From contig JAIQES010000005.1 in the NCBI GenBank assembly GCA_020073705.1, forward strand, positions 40,567 to 104,566: DNA of 64,000 nt, given 5' to 3'. Shown one piece after another: positions 54,243 through 63,124 of this stretch (position 1 is the stretch's first letter; the number at the start of each line of letters is the position of its first letter). Below the pieces are notes generated by a model. The model had not been told where the DNA came from, did no database searches, and saw only the letters and a list, made by a program, of their open reading frames with translations. This DNA comes from Terriglobia bacterium (GTDB lineage Bacteria; Acidobacteriota; Terriglobia; Acidiferrales; UBA7541). Position numbers and translations under genes: made by a program.

Positions 54243-55291
54243 GCCGCCACTCTGATCTTCGGCTTGCTGGACCGCACGATCTGACCGACAACGGCGGCGC
54301 AGGGTGCGTGATGGCTCTTCAGACACTTCAATACCGCATCCAGATTTCGTCGTGGCACGCTCAGCAGGAGACCGCCGCTCGTCTGAGCGTCCGTCAGTAA
54401 TGCCTTCTGAGTCGGCGTGGCGCCGTCCCATTCTGTGAAATTATTCGCGAAGGCGAGATTGTCGCGGCTGCCGGCAGGGATGCAGCCGGCCGCAATTAGC
54501 TGAAAGACTTCCGCGCTGATCACCGGCACAGCGTCAGCAGCAATCTCGGCGCCGACACCGCTGGCGCGACACATCGCGCCCAAATGCCCGAGCAAGCCAA
54601 AGCCGGTCACGTCAACCGCGGCTCTGAGGAGCCCTTTCTCGGCTAGTTCCGGTCCGACATTGTTGAGCTTTGTCATAAGGGCGATAACTCTCCGTTCCAG
54701 CAAACGGTTGGTTAGGCCACGCTTGATCCCTGTCGTGATGATACCTGTGCCTAGCGGTTTCGTCAGGATCAGCACGTCGCCCGCACGAGCTTTCCCGTTG
54801 GTCAGCATGCGACGCGGCGACACCAGGCCTGTGACGGCAAGGCCGTAGAAAGGTTCCGGGTTTCGAATTGTATGGCCACCGATCAGAACACACTTCGCTT
54901 CTTTGATCTTCGCAGCGCCTCCGCGAAGGATCAGATTAATGATGCGGGGCGGCACTAAGTCTGCTGGTATTCCCATGAGGTTAAGCGCCGTCAGCGGACG
55001 GCCGCCCATGGCATAAACGTCGGAAAAAGCATTTGTCGCTGCGACCTGTCCGTAGGCAAATGGGTCGTCGACGATCGGCGTGAAGAAATCGGTCGTTTGC
55101 ACCAGTGCGCGATTTCTGTCAATACGATACACCCCGGCGTCGTCTCCAGTGGCGGTGCCAACCAGGAGATTGCGGCTATTCAGGACCGGTAGCTGACGCA
55201 GAACCTGCATCAGAGCCTGCTGGCTGAGTTTAGAAGCTCAACCGGCGCACGAAGACAAAGCAGTTAGCTTGAGAATCTGCTCGCGCGACAT
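54239..55291 (-). CDS. selD: Selenophosphate synthetase SelD, itself a selenoprotein
   Basis: 350 residues when the TGA at 55238-55240 is read as Sec (residue 18). The ATG at 55291 has a perfect AAAGGAGGTGAT ribosome-binding site. The N-terminus reads LSSCAG-U-ASKLSQQAL and then continues into RQLPVLNSRNLLVGTATGDDAGVY, so Sec falls at the catalytic position (Cys17 in E. coli), with the conserved Lys three residues later. Other SelD elements: ATNAFSDVYAMGG, CVLIGGHTIRNPEPFYGLAVTG, DVTGFGLLGHL, TDAQTSGGLLLSV. A call that starts at the internal ATG 55210 would lose the active site. Overlaps selA by four bases. Confidence 0.94.
55210..55227 (-). promoter_or_regulatory. Weak candidate SECIS hairpin in selD
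   Basis: Starting 10 bases after the UGA, TCAGCC-AGCA-GGCTCTGA can pair with a 2-base bulge (TCAG/CTGA plus CC/GG). The apex lacks a clear GGU, so it is a weaker candidate than the one in the redoxin gene. Confidence 0.4.
55238..55240 (-). other. UGA recoded as selenocysteine in SelD (residue 18)
   Basis: TGA at the catalytic Cys position of SelD. Upstream frame has a strong ribosome-binding site and start; downstream frame is SelD without interruption. Sec in SelD at this place is known in many organisms. Confidence 0.93.
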
Positions 55292-55334
55292 GGGCGATCA
55301 CCTCCTTTCAAAAATGGTTTCGAACGCTAAAAGC

Positions 55335-55432
55335 TGGCGGAGAGGGTAGGAATCGAACCTACCCCCCGACACGTCGTGTCGGGGCAACGGTTTTGAAGAC
55401 CGCGACGACCACCAGGCACGCATCACTCTCCC
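55335..55432 (-). tRNA. selC: tRNA-Sec (anticodon UCA)
   Basis: Cloverleaf read on the minus strand: acceptor GGAGAG paired with CTCTCC, discriminator G and encoded CCA; anticodon arm GCGGT-CTTCAAA-ACCGT with anticodon TCA; very long variable arm CCCCGACAC-GAC-GTGTCGGGG (9-bp stem); T arm GTAGG-TTCGATT-CCTAC. Between T loop and discriminator there are 12 bases, one fewer than the 13 of the usual bacterial 8/5 tRNA-Sec, and the seventh acceptor position (U opposite C) does not pair. It is 43 bp upstream of selD, same strand. Confidence 0.96.
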
Positions 55433-55742
55433 AACAAATGCAGACCAACAAGGCGACAGAACCGCAAACAAGTGTAGCAGTTACCAACGCCCGCCGCCTG
55501 AGGATAGACTATAGACTATTGTTGCTTGCCAGCCGCGCGCAGAGTCTTTGCGACTCTTCCCGAAAGTCGCCAAACGCGGAACTCTTCTTGGCCGCTCGGT
55601 CCCAACTCATCCCAATTTGGATTATTGTACGCTCGCGGTGGCCATTTTGCGCGCGGCCCCGATATCTCGAAAAGCGAAGCCCACGCCGATGTCGTTATAT
55701 AGGGCTGCTCTATCTCGCAAGGATCTGCTCGGTAGGCGCCCC
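55433..55742. other. Intergenic region upstream of tRNA-Sec
   Basis: About 310 bp between the end of the acyl-CoA synthetase gene and tRNA-Sec. It should contain the selC promoter. A short tandem ATAGACT-ATAGACT at about 55504-55517 is the only repeat noted. Small frames overlap in several frames and are not supported. Confidence 0.4.
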
Positions 55743-57881
55743 TCAGCGCAAGACAGCCAGGGCATCGCCGACGACAACTCCCGAGCCCTCGGGCAGCACG
55801 AAGAGGGGATTGATTTCTAGTTCTGAAATCCGATCCTGCCAAATGAGCGCGAGATCACCGACCTGACACATGACTCGCGCCAGGGCTTCGACGTCCGCAG
55901 CCGGGCGGCTCCGAAACGCTGTCAGAATGCGGTAGCCTCGAATCTTTTGGATGATCTCCCGGGCCTGCTCCACCGTCAGCGGGGCCGGGCAGACCGCAAA
56001 ATCTCTCAGGGCTTCCACGAAAATTCCTCCGAGGCCGAAGGTCACCACCGGGCCAAAACGCTGGTCCTGCCGCACTCCCACGATGATTTCTCTGAAGTCA
56101 CCGGCGATCATCTCTTCCACCAGCACCCCGTCGAGCCGCGCATCGGGATTCCACGCGCTGGCCTTCTCCACGATCTCGGCATACGCCTTCTCGACTTCCT
56201 GCGCGTTCTTGACGCCCAACCGAACGACCCCGGCCTCTGTCTTGTGAAGCAGGTCCGGAGAGGATGCCTTCATGGCCACAGGGCCTCCAATCCCACGCGC
56301 CAAAGACTGAGCCTCGGCGGAGGTGCGCGCCAGTCCTCCTCGGGGCACCGCAAGTCCCCAGGCCTTCAACAATCCCTTGGCCTCAACCTCGCTCATGGCC
56401 GTTCGCCCTTGGATTCTTACATGATCCAGGATCTTCCCGACTTCGGATTCGGGAGCGGGTTTTGGGGTCGGCGGCTGGGGCTGTCGCGAGAGAACCCGTT
56501 CTCTGGTCGCCATGTACTGAGACATCTTTCCGAGTGCCCGCATTCCCCGCGATGGTTCGGAGAAAAACGGGACGCCGGCCCGCGTCAGAATGTCACAAAC
56601 TTCCGGGGCGGGCAGTGGAAACCATGTCACTACAACCAGTTTGTGGGTGCTGCGGACGATATCGGCGATGTCGGAGGCGAGTCTTTCGTGCGCGCCAGGA
56701 ACGATGCCCAGGAAGTACACCAACGTGTCCACATTGGGATCAGCCAGAACCACTTCGGCGGCCGAGCGGAACAGGCTCGGCCGGGCCACGGCCTGCGCCG
56801 TGACATCCATGGGATTAGTGAGCGCGGCGAAGGGCGGCATGATTTTCTTCAGCGCCTCCTTCGTGGCGGGAGTCAGTTCCGGGAACTCCAGCCCCGACTC
56901 GCTGCCCACATCCGCCATCAGAATCCCTGCCGCTCCGGAAATCGAAAGGACCTGAACCCGTTTCCCGCGCGGTCTCCTCGATGCCTTCGCCAGCATGGCG
57001 AGATCGAAAAGCTCATCCAGGTTCTCGGCGCGCAGGATTCCGTTTTGAGAGAATACCGCCTGATAAACGTCATCCGCCCCGGCGAGTGATCCGGTGTGCG
57101 AAACGCTGGCCTTGGCGCCCGCTTCCGAGCGCCCCACCTTCATGATGATCAGCGGCTTGTCCAGGACGAGAGCGCGATGCGCTTCGGCCTGGAATGCCTC
57201 CCCGTCGCGGGCATCCTCCATGTAGCCGAGGATCAGCCCCACCTGTGGATCCTCGAGGACGTGATGCAGGTAATCCGTGAAGCTCAGGACGCACTCGTTG
57301 CCCGTGCTGATCCAGTAGCGAAAGCCCAAACCCCGCTCGCGCGCTTCGGCCAGTATGTAGGCGCTCAACGCTCCGCTCTGGCTGATGAAGGCGACCGGAC
57401 CCGGATGAGGAAATCCCCCGTCAAGTCCCACGTTGAATGAAGCCGTCACCCGCTCGGGAACGTAGACAAATCCCGAGCAGTTGGGACCGCAGACGGCGAT
57501 TCCGTGCTCGGTGGCAGCGCGCACCAACTCCTCTTGCAGGCGAATACCCTCGCCTCCCACTTCCGCAAATCCGGAGCTGATGACCGCCGCCGCCTTCACT
57601 CCTTTGGCGCCGCACTCGGCGATCGTTCTGGGAACGGCCGAGGCGGGAAGAGTGATCACGGCCAGGTCCACCTCGCCGGGGATAGCTGCCAGGTTCGCGA
57701 AACACGGCAGGCCGCCGATCTCCGAGTGCTTCGGATTCACGGGGTAGATCTTGCCTGCGTAGCCATATTCCCGGAAAAAGCGGAAGGGTCTGCCGCTGAG
57801 CTTGGTGAAATCGGCGGAGACTCCGATCAAAGCCACTGATCGGGGATGAAACAGCGCGTTGATGTCCAGCGCTTTTGCCAT
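55743..57881 (-). CDS. ADP-forming acyl-CoA synthetase (acetate-CoA ligase type), fused alpha-beta
   Basis: 712 residues. CoA-binding domain (HPRSVALIGVSADFTKLSG...KIYPVNPKHSEIGGLPCF), succinyl-CoA-ligase-like domains with the phospho-His in ASVSHTGSLAGADDVYQA, and from about 480 an ATP-grasp domain (GPVAMKASSPDLLHKTEAGVVRLGV; FGLGGIFVEALRD; ELEINPLFVLPEG). It converts acyl-CoA, ADP and phosphate to acid, ATP and CoA, or the reverse. Acyl specificity cannot be read. Follows the UbiD-type gene by 35 bp on the same strand, so the two form an operon. Confidence 0.93.
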   Translation of the reverse strand: MAKALDINALFHPRSVALIGVSADFTKLSGRPFRFFREYGYAGKIYPVNPKHSEIGGLPCFANLAAIPGEVDLAVITLPASAVPRTIAECGAKGVKAAAVISSGFAEVGGEGIRLQEELVRAATEHGIAVCGPNCSGFVYVPERVTASFNVGLDGGFPHPGPVAFISQSGALSAYILAEARERGLGFRYWISTGNECVLSFTDYLHHVLEDPQVGLILGYMEDARDGEAFQAEAHRALVLDKPLIIMKVGRSEAGAKASVSHTGSLAGADDVYQAVFSQNGILRAENLDELFDLAMLAKASRRPRGKRVQVLSISGAAGILMADVGSESGLEFPELTPATKEALKKIMPPFAALTNPMDVTAQAVARPSLFRSAAEVVLADPNVDTLVYFLGIVPGAHERLASDIADIVRSTHKLVVVTWFPLPAPEVCDILTRAGVPFFSEPSRGMRALGKMSQYMATRERVLSRQPQPPTPKPAPESEVGKILDHVRIQGRTAMSEVEAKGLLKAWGLAVPRGGLARTSAEAQSLARGIGGPVAMKASSPDLLHKTEAGVVRLGVKNAQEVEKAYAEIVEKASAWNPDARLDGVLVEEMIAGDFREIIVGVRQDQRFGPVVTFGLGGIFVEALRDFAVCPAPLTVEQAREIIQKIRGYRILTAFRSRPAADVEALARVMCQVGDLALIWQDRISELEINPLFVLPEGSGVVVGDALAVLR

Positions 57882-57916
57882 TGCTGGTCCTCTTGAAGGT
57901 CGAAGGCGCGGACGCC

Positions 57917-59299
57917 TCAGCGCCCGGTGCCCTTTTGCGCCAGCCAGGAAGCCGGCACATAGTCCTTGAGGTCCAGGCGATCCATCACATCCTTAGGAAC
58001 ACGATGTCTTGGAGTGAACAAATCAAGACGGGGCTTGGCCGTGGCGTCGATCCCCATCTTGGCCGTCACACCGTCCTTAAGGTCGGAGGGATCAAGATCC
58101 GAGCCCCCTACGTTGCTGATGATGGTCACGTCACGGTCCGCTTGGCAGCGCGTGCCGACCCCCCACTGCACCCGCTGGTCGTTAAAAATGTCGATATCGT
58201 GATCCACCACGATCACGTGCTTCATGTACATATCGGCGCCGAGCGCCGCCAGAATCGCATTCTTACCCTGCCCTTCGGTCTTCTTTTCAATGGACACATA
58301 AACTGTAAATGGCGCCGGAATCCGCACCGCCTTGACCGATGGCACCATGGCCTTCACGCAACGGAAGATGTTGGCTTCCATGGGAATCGTGGAGAGCAGC
58401 AAGTGATCGATGTGCCCCACGGTTATGTCCTGGAAAATGGCGTCCTTGCGGTGGGTAATGGCATTGACCTGAAAGAGTTCCCTTTTGCGGCTTCCCAGAG
58501 AATAGCCGGTGAATTCTCCGAACGGACCCTCGTCCACCCTCTCGAAGGGCAGAATCTCTCCTTCCAAGATCATTTCAGCCCGTGCAGGAACTTTGAGGTC
58601 CATCGTCTCCGCAGGCACGACTTCCATCGGCTCTCCCGCCAGGGCGCCCATCAAGTAGACTTCTTCCTCGTCGATCGAGCCGATGTTCAGCGCCCCCAGC
58701 GACCAGGCGGGATGCGCTCCCAGGATGATGGCCAGTTTCAGTGGTTGGTTGAGCTTTTCGGCGTTGGTGTAGAACTCCCAGAGGTGCTTGGCGACTGTCA
58801 AGTGAATGGAAGTATGGTTCTTGTCGATGAACATCAGCCGGTTGAAGCTGCAGTTCAGTCGTCCGCTCAGGGGGTCTTTGGCCAGGGTAATGCCCGCCGT
58901 AATATAAGGACCGGCGTCGGCTTCGTGATGGACGATTTGGGGGAGGGTCCGTAAATCCACCTGGTTGCCCTTCAAGATGACCTCTTTGACGGGGCCCGTG
59001 CTGACTTCCCGGGGCGGGAGGGGTCGCGCGATCCGGCGCAGGTAATTTGCCTGAGCCGCCCGTGGATCACTTCCGATGGCTGCCGTCAGACGCCGCCGCG
59101 AGGCGTGCACGTTGGTTACGACCGGGAACCGAGTACCTTTCACATTTTCAAAAAGCATGACCGGAAAGCGTTTTTCCTGCTCCAGTTTGGCCACCAGAGC
59201 CGTGATCTCGAAACGGGGATCCACCTCTTTTGTGATTGTCAGGAAATCTTCGGGTGTCTCTTGGCGGACCTTGTCGATAAAGCTGCGTAGATCAGTCAC
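57917..59299 (-). CDS. UbiD-family prenylated-FMN decarboxylase
   Basis: 460 residues. UbiD fold with N-terminal FRPROT-like part (VVTNVHASRRRLTAAIG), Mg/prFMN site segment (NCSFNRLMFIDKNHTSIHL) and the acidic catalytic region GPFGEFTGYSLGSRKR. It would (de)carboxylate an aromatic or unsaturated acid with prenylated FMN. No UbiX-type prenyltransferase is in the window. First gene of an operon with the ADP-forming acyl-CoA synthetase; divergent from the biotin carboxylase cluster. Substrate unknown. Confidence 0.92.
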   Translation of the reverse strand: MTDLRSFIDKVRQETPEDFLTITKEVDPRFEITALVAKLEQEKRFPVMLFENVKGTRFPVVTNVHASRRRLTAAIGSDPRAAQANYLRRIARPLPPREVSTGPVKEVILKGNQVDLRTLPQIVHHEADAGPYITAGITLAKDPLSGRLNCSFNRLMFIDKNHTSIHLTVAKHLWEFYTNAEKLNQPLKLAIILGAHPAWSLGALNIGSIDEEEVYLMGALAGEPMEVVPAETMDLKVPARAEMILEGEILPFERVDEGPFGEFTGYSLGSRKRELFQVNAITHRKDAIFQDITVGHIDHLLLSTIPMEANIFRCVKAMVPSVKAVRIPAPFTVYVSIEKKTEGQGKNAILAALGADMYMKHVIVVDHDIDIFNDQRVQWGVGTRCQADRDVTIISNVGGSDLDPSDLKDGVTAKMGIDATAKPRLDLFTPRHRVPKDVMDRLDLKDYVPASWLAQKGTGR

Positions 59300-59692
59300 G
59301 GTATGTTTTTCCTCCTAAAATTGCGGCTACCAGTCGAGTTCACCGTATTCCGGAGAATAAAATCAGCGCGAAGCGAATGGGACTTGGTGGTCTAGCCTCG
59401 GGGCCAACTGGCACACTGTGAGCCCCTTCCCCTGGACAGTTCCCGCGCCAAGCGGGGGACGGAAATCCACAGAATTACTTATGCTGTCTAGCGGGGTAGC
59501 CGAAAATTAAGCCACTCCCATTTTACAGTTACGGCAGGCGAGGTCTCATTGCTCCGCAGCGCGAAATCCTAGCACCCGCTCTATACTGGGTCAAGGCGAT
59601 TTTGCTGGAGCCTGTATTGGGTATGCACTTGACTGTTATGACTGCCGGCTGTAAGGTCCAGCCGTGTTGGTGATTTTGATGGAGGAGATATT
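59300..59692. other. Divergent intergenic region, UbiD operon and carboxylase operon
   Basis: About 390 bp that must hold promoters for both operons. No ORF or repeat is convincing; a minus-strand frame at 59529-59747 overlaps the BCCP start. A GGAGGAG ribosome-binding site ends this region ahead of the GTG of the BCCP gene. Confidence 0.4.
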
Positions 59693-60220
59693 GTGACGTT
59701 GTCGGAAGCGGAGATTCTCCAGATCTTGAAGTTGTTAGAAGAATCAAGCTTTGGTGAGCTGCGCCTCGAAATGGGCCAGTTGAAGGTGGTGCTGAGGAAG
59801 AAAGGATGTATCGCCTCTGGCGCAGAGACTAATTCCCTACCCGCAAGTCCTGTGCCGGTTGAAAATCAGGTTCCACTTCCCCAACCGGGGATCGAGGATG
59901 CGCGCGTCCAGGGTGACGCGGGCAAACCGAAGAAGACTGCGGCCGATCGGGAGGGAACCGTTGCCATAACGTCGCCGATGCTTGGAACGGTCTACCTGCG
60001 GCCAAGCCCGGATGCGCCTCCCTACGTGGAGGTGGGTTCCTTTGTAAAGGAAGGCGACAGCCTCTGCCTGATCGAGGTTATGAAGGTCTTCACGGCGGTA
60101 AACGCAACTGTACGGGGTTGTATCACAGAGATCCTCGTCGAAAGCAACGAGATGGTCGAATATGGTCAGCCGTTGTTCCGGGTGAGGCCGGAGATCGCGT
60201 CTGCCCGGAAAAACGCATGA
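59693..60220 (+). CDS. Biotin carboxyl carrier protein (AccB-like)
   Basis: 175 residues, GTG start with TGGAGGAG 6 bases upstream. N-terminal helix as in AccB (SEAEILQILKLLEESSFGELRLEMGQLKVVLRKK), Pro-rich linker and a C-terminal biotinyl domain (ITSPMLGTVYLRPSPDAPPYVEVGSFVKEGDSLCLIEVMKVF). Biotin is attached to Lys131 in EVMKVF, a variant of the usual EAMKM. Carries CO2 between the next two gene products. ATGA overlap with the biotin carboxylase gene. Confidence 0.93.
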   Translation: MTLSEAEILQILKLLEESSFGELRLEMGQLKVVLRKKGCIASGAETNSLPASPVPVENQVPLPQPGIEDARVQGDAGKPKKTAADREGTVAITSPMLGTVYLRPSPDAPPYVEVGSFVKEGDSLCLIEVMKVFTAVNATVRGCITEILVESNEMVEYGQPLFRVRPEIASARKNA

Positions 60221-61581
60221 GCCCGATTTCGAAAATTTTCATTGCGAACCGGGGCGAAATCGCCCTCCGCATCATAAGGGCATGTCGGGAATTGGGGATC
60301 GAATCTGTCGTGGGGGTCTCCGAGGCGGATCAGGACAGTTTACCCGCAAAGATGGCTGATCGGGCGGTCTGCATTGGACCTGCCCGCGCCCAGGAAAGTT
60401 ACCTGAAAGTTGAGACGATCGTCTGCGCGGCACTCGGTACAGGTGCCGATGCGATCCATCCAGGTTACGGTTTTCTAGCCGAACAACCCGATCTGTCAAG
60501 AATTTGCAAGGAGCACGGGTTGGCCTTTATTGGGCCCCCGGAAAAGTGCATCAAGGAGATGGGCAATAAGCTCCTCGCGCGAAAAATGGTCAGCGATCAG
60601 GGCGTCCCTGTCATTCCTGGATCGGGGAACGTAAGAAACGTCACAGAGGCTGTCGAGGCGGCCAGTGAAATCGGTTTCCCGGTCATCATGAAGGCGGCAG
60701 CAGGAGGTGGGGGACGCGGTATCAAGATTGTACGGAACGCCGGGGAGCTCCAGGAGGTATTTGACACCTCATCCGCCGAGGCCCGCGTAGCCTTCGGCGA
60801 TGATGCCCTCTACATTGAAAAGTACATTCCCCTGGCGCGCCACATCGAGGTCCAGATCCTTGCCGATCAGATGGGAAACGTCATCCATCTCGGAGAAAGG
60901 GATTGCTCGTTGCAGAGGCGCTACCAAAAGATGATTGAAGAGGCGCCTGCCCCGTTTCTTTCTGAAGATCTGAGGCAGGAAATACGCAGGGCGGGGGTGA
61001 GCATTGCCCGTAGTATCGGATACCAGAGCGCAGGAACGGTCGAATTCATATTGGACAAAAAGACCAACAAATTCTATTTTCTCGAAATGAATACCCGAAT
61101 CCAGGTGGAGCACCCGGTTACGGAGATGATAACAGGGATCGATATCGTGCAGGAACAGATCCGTGTCGCGGCGGGAAGGCCCCTCAGCTTGTCGCAGGAA
61201 AACGTAACGCTTGCCGGCCATGCGATAGAGTGCCGGTTGACAGCCGAAGACCCGGAGAGAAATTTCCTGCCAATGCCCGGGCGCTTGCTCGATTGGGAAT
61301 GCCCGGAGGGCGAGGGCATCCGGGTCGATACCCACTGCTTCCCCGGGTACTCGGTCCCCCCCTTCTATGATTCACTGCTGGCAAAGGTAATCACAAAGGG
61401 AGAAGACCGCGAGGAAGCGGTCCAGCGTATGAAACATGCGCTGGGAAACTTTGTCGTGAGGGGAATACACACGGTAATTCCATTCCTTCTTTTTGTATTG
61501 AACCGGGAGGAGTACAGGAACGGGGATGTGCACACAAATTGGATGGAGTCTGTACTGGAGCAAGCTTATTCCAGGAAATGA
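60217..61581 (+). CDS. Biotin carboxylase subunit (AccC-like)
   Basis: 454 residues. N-terminal IFIANRGEIALRIIRACRELGI, ATP-grasp glycine loop KAAAGGGGRGIKIV, catalytic region ERDCSLQRRYQKMIEEAP, FLEMNTRIQVEHPVTEMITGID (Mg and substrate) and the C-terminal GHAIECRLTAEDP. Carboxylates the biotin of BCCP using ATP and bicarbonate. The ATG overlaps the BCCP stop by four bases; a longer frame starting at 60118 is rejected. Confidence 0.95.
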   Translation: MSPISKIFIANRGEIALRIIRACRELGIESVVGVSEADQDSLPAKMADRAVCIGPARAQESYLKVETIVCAALGTGADAIHPGYGFLAEQPDLSRICKEHGLAFIGPPEKCIKEMGNKLLARKMVSDQGVPVIPGSGNVRNVTEAVEAASEIGFPVIMKAAAGGGGRGIKIVRNAGELQEVFDTSSAEARVAFGDDALYIEKYIPLARHIEVQILADQMGNVIHLGERDCSLQRRYQKMIEEAPAPFLSEDLRQEIRRAGVSIARSIGYQSAGTVEFILDKKTNKFYFLEMNTRIQVEHPVTEMITGIDIVQEQIRVAAGRPLSLSQENVTLAGHAIECRLTAEDPERNFLPMPGRLLDWECPEGEGIRVDTHCFPGYSVPPFYDSLLAKVITKGEDREEAVQRMKHALGNFVVRGIHTVIPFLLFVLNREEYRNGDVHTNWMESVLEQAYSRK

Positions 61582-61614
61582 ACCGGCTGGACAGGAGAGT
61601 CAGGAGAATTAGGG

Positions 61615-63108
61615 ATGGATCAGGTTAACTTTGTCGATACAACCTTCCGGGACGGCCATGCCAGCTTGTGGGCGGAAGGGATGACAACCGGGATGATGCT
61701 TCCTATAGCATCGCAAATGGATGCCGCCGGCTTCCAACATATGGAGATCATCGCCACCAGCCATTTCAAGAAGTGTGTTCGCGAGTTGCGGGAGGACCCG
61801 TGGGAACGGATCCGGCTCCTTTCCAAAAAAATCACCAAGACTCCTCTCACGATCATGATGGGAGGTAACATCACGGCGTTCGACCTCACGCCCTTCTCGA
61901 TGATCAAGCTCTTCATGGAACGAATCTCTGCGGCGGGAATTAATCAGATAGAGCTTATGGATGCAGCAAACGACATGTCGTTTCGGATCCCTGAATGCGT
62001 AGGGTTTGCGAGGGAAGCAGGCCTCAAGGTATCGCTCGCGCTCGTCTATTCGCATTCTCCCCGACATACCGACCAGTACTATGCGAAGAGAACCAGAGAT
62101 GCCGCAAAGTTAAATCCGGATATCATCTATCTGAAAGACTCCGGCGGCCTTTTGACGCCGGAGCGTACCCGCACAGTGATGGCAGCGGTGCTCCAGAATG
62201 CAGGAGGAATCCCGGTTGAGCTTCACTCTCACTGCACCACGGGTCTTGCCCCCTTATGCTATCTCGAGGCAGTAAAGGTGGGGGTGCGTACTCTCCACAC
62301 GGCCATTCCGCCGCTAGCGAACGGTTCCTCACAACCGTCCATCTTCAATATAATAAGAAACCTCCGAATTCTAGGTTACCAGCCGTCGGTAAATGAGCAG
62401 GATCTTCTGCCGGTGGCCCAGCATTTGAACTTCATCGCAAAAAGGGAAGGTCTACCCATCGGTGCGCCCCTGGAATACGACGAATACCAATATGTCCATC
62501 AGGTGCCAGGGGGGGTCATATCCAACCTCAAACACCAACTCTCGAAGATGCACATGGAAGACCGTCTCGATGCCGTGCTCGCTGAAATAGTCCAAGTGAA
62601 GCAAGACTTAGGCTATCCAATCATGGTTACCCCATTTTCGCAATTTGTTGCCAGTCAGGCTGCCATAAACATCATGACCGGTACGCGGTACAAGCAGGTG
62701 ACCGATGAGATCATCCTGTTCACCCTGGGGTTCTGGGGGAAGGAGGCGGCCGCTGCCATCGATCCGAACATTGCCGACATGGTGTTGAGTCTGCCCCGGG
62801 CAAGAGAACTGGCGCGCTGGGAACCTCCCCAGCCTTCCGTAGAGGAGTTGCGCCGGAAACTGGGGGGGAGTTCCGTCAGCGACGACGAACTTGTGCTCCG
62901 TTTCATCTTGGGGGATGAAAAGGAGATACAGGCCATGAGGGCCGCCGGCCCCGCCAAAGAATATTCCACTTCGCAGAATCTCTTGGTGCCTTTTATCCAG
63001 GAGTTGCTGCGTCGGAACGACATCGATGAGATACACGTGATGAAAGGGGATTTCCTGTTAAGCCTTAGAACGTGTGAAGGAAAGCAACAAACACCGAGTT
63101 CTGATTAA
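61615..63108 (+). CDS. Carboxyltransferase subunit (pyruvate carboxylase B / oxaloacetate decarboxylase alpha-like)
   Basis: 497 residues. TIM-barrel carboxyltransferase with DTTFRDGHASLWA at the start, ELMDAANDM, catalytic Lys in IIYLKDSGGLLTPE and the metal His pair in LHSHCTTGLAP, then a PYC-OADA C-terminal region (VPGGVISNLKHQL...VTPFSQFVASQAAINI). Unlike many relatives it lacks its own biotinyl domain, which agrees with the separate BCCP gene. AGGAGAATTAGGG precedes the ATG. Pyruvate is the family's usual acceptor, but the BKACE neighbour leaves another substrate open. Confidence 0.92.
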   Translation: MDQVNFVDTTFRDGHASLWAEGMTTGMMLPIASQMDAAGFQHMEIIATSHFKKCVRELREDPWERIRLLSKKITKTPLTIMMGGNITAFDLTPFSMIKLFMERISAAGINQIELMDAANDMSFRIPECVGFAREAGLKVSLALVYSHSPRHTDQYYAKRTRDAAKLNPDIIYLKDSGGLLTPERTRTVMAAVLQNAGGIPVELHSHCTTGLAPLCYLEAVKVGVRTLHTAIPPLANGSSQPSIFNIIRNLRILGYQPSVNEQDLLPVAQHLNFIAKREGLPIGAPLEYDEYQYVHQVPGGVISNLKHQLSKMHMEDRLDAVLAEIVQVKQDLGYPIMVTPFSQFVASQAAINIMTGTRYKQVTDEIILFTLGFWGKEAAAAIDPNIADMVLSLPRARELARWEPPQPSVEELRRKLGGSSVSDDELVLRFILGDEKEIQAMRAAGPAKEYSTSQNLLVPFIQELLRRNDIDEIHVMKGDFLLSLRTCEGKQQTPSSD

Positions 63109-63124
63109 GGGAGGCAATAAATAG

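Noticed and set aside
54239..55210. SelD starting at the internal ATG 55210
   Set aside because: It would lack the catalytic Cys/Sec and Lys, whereas the ATG at 55291 has a perfect ribosome-binding site and gives the whole N-terminus through a TGA.
55947..57089. 380-codon plus-strand open frame
   Set aside because: Antisense shadow of the ADP-forming acyl-CoA synthetase.
57875..58954. 359-codon plus-strand open frame
   Set aside because: Antisense shadow of the UbiD-family gene.
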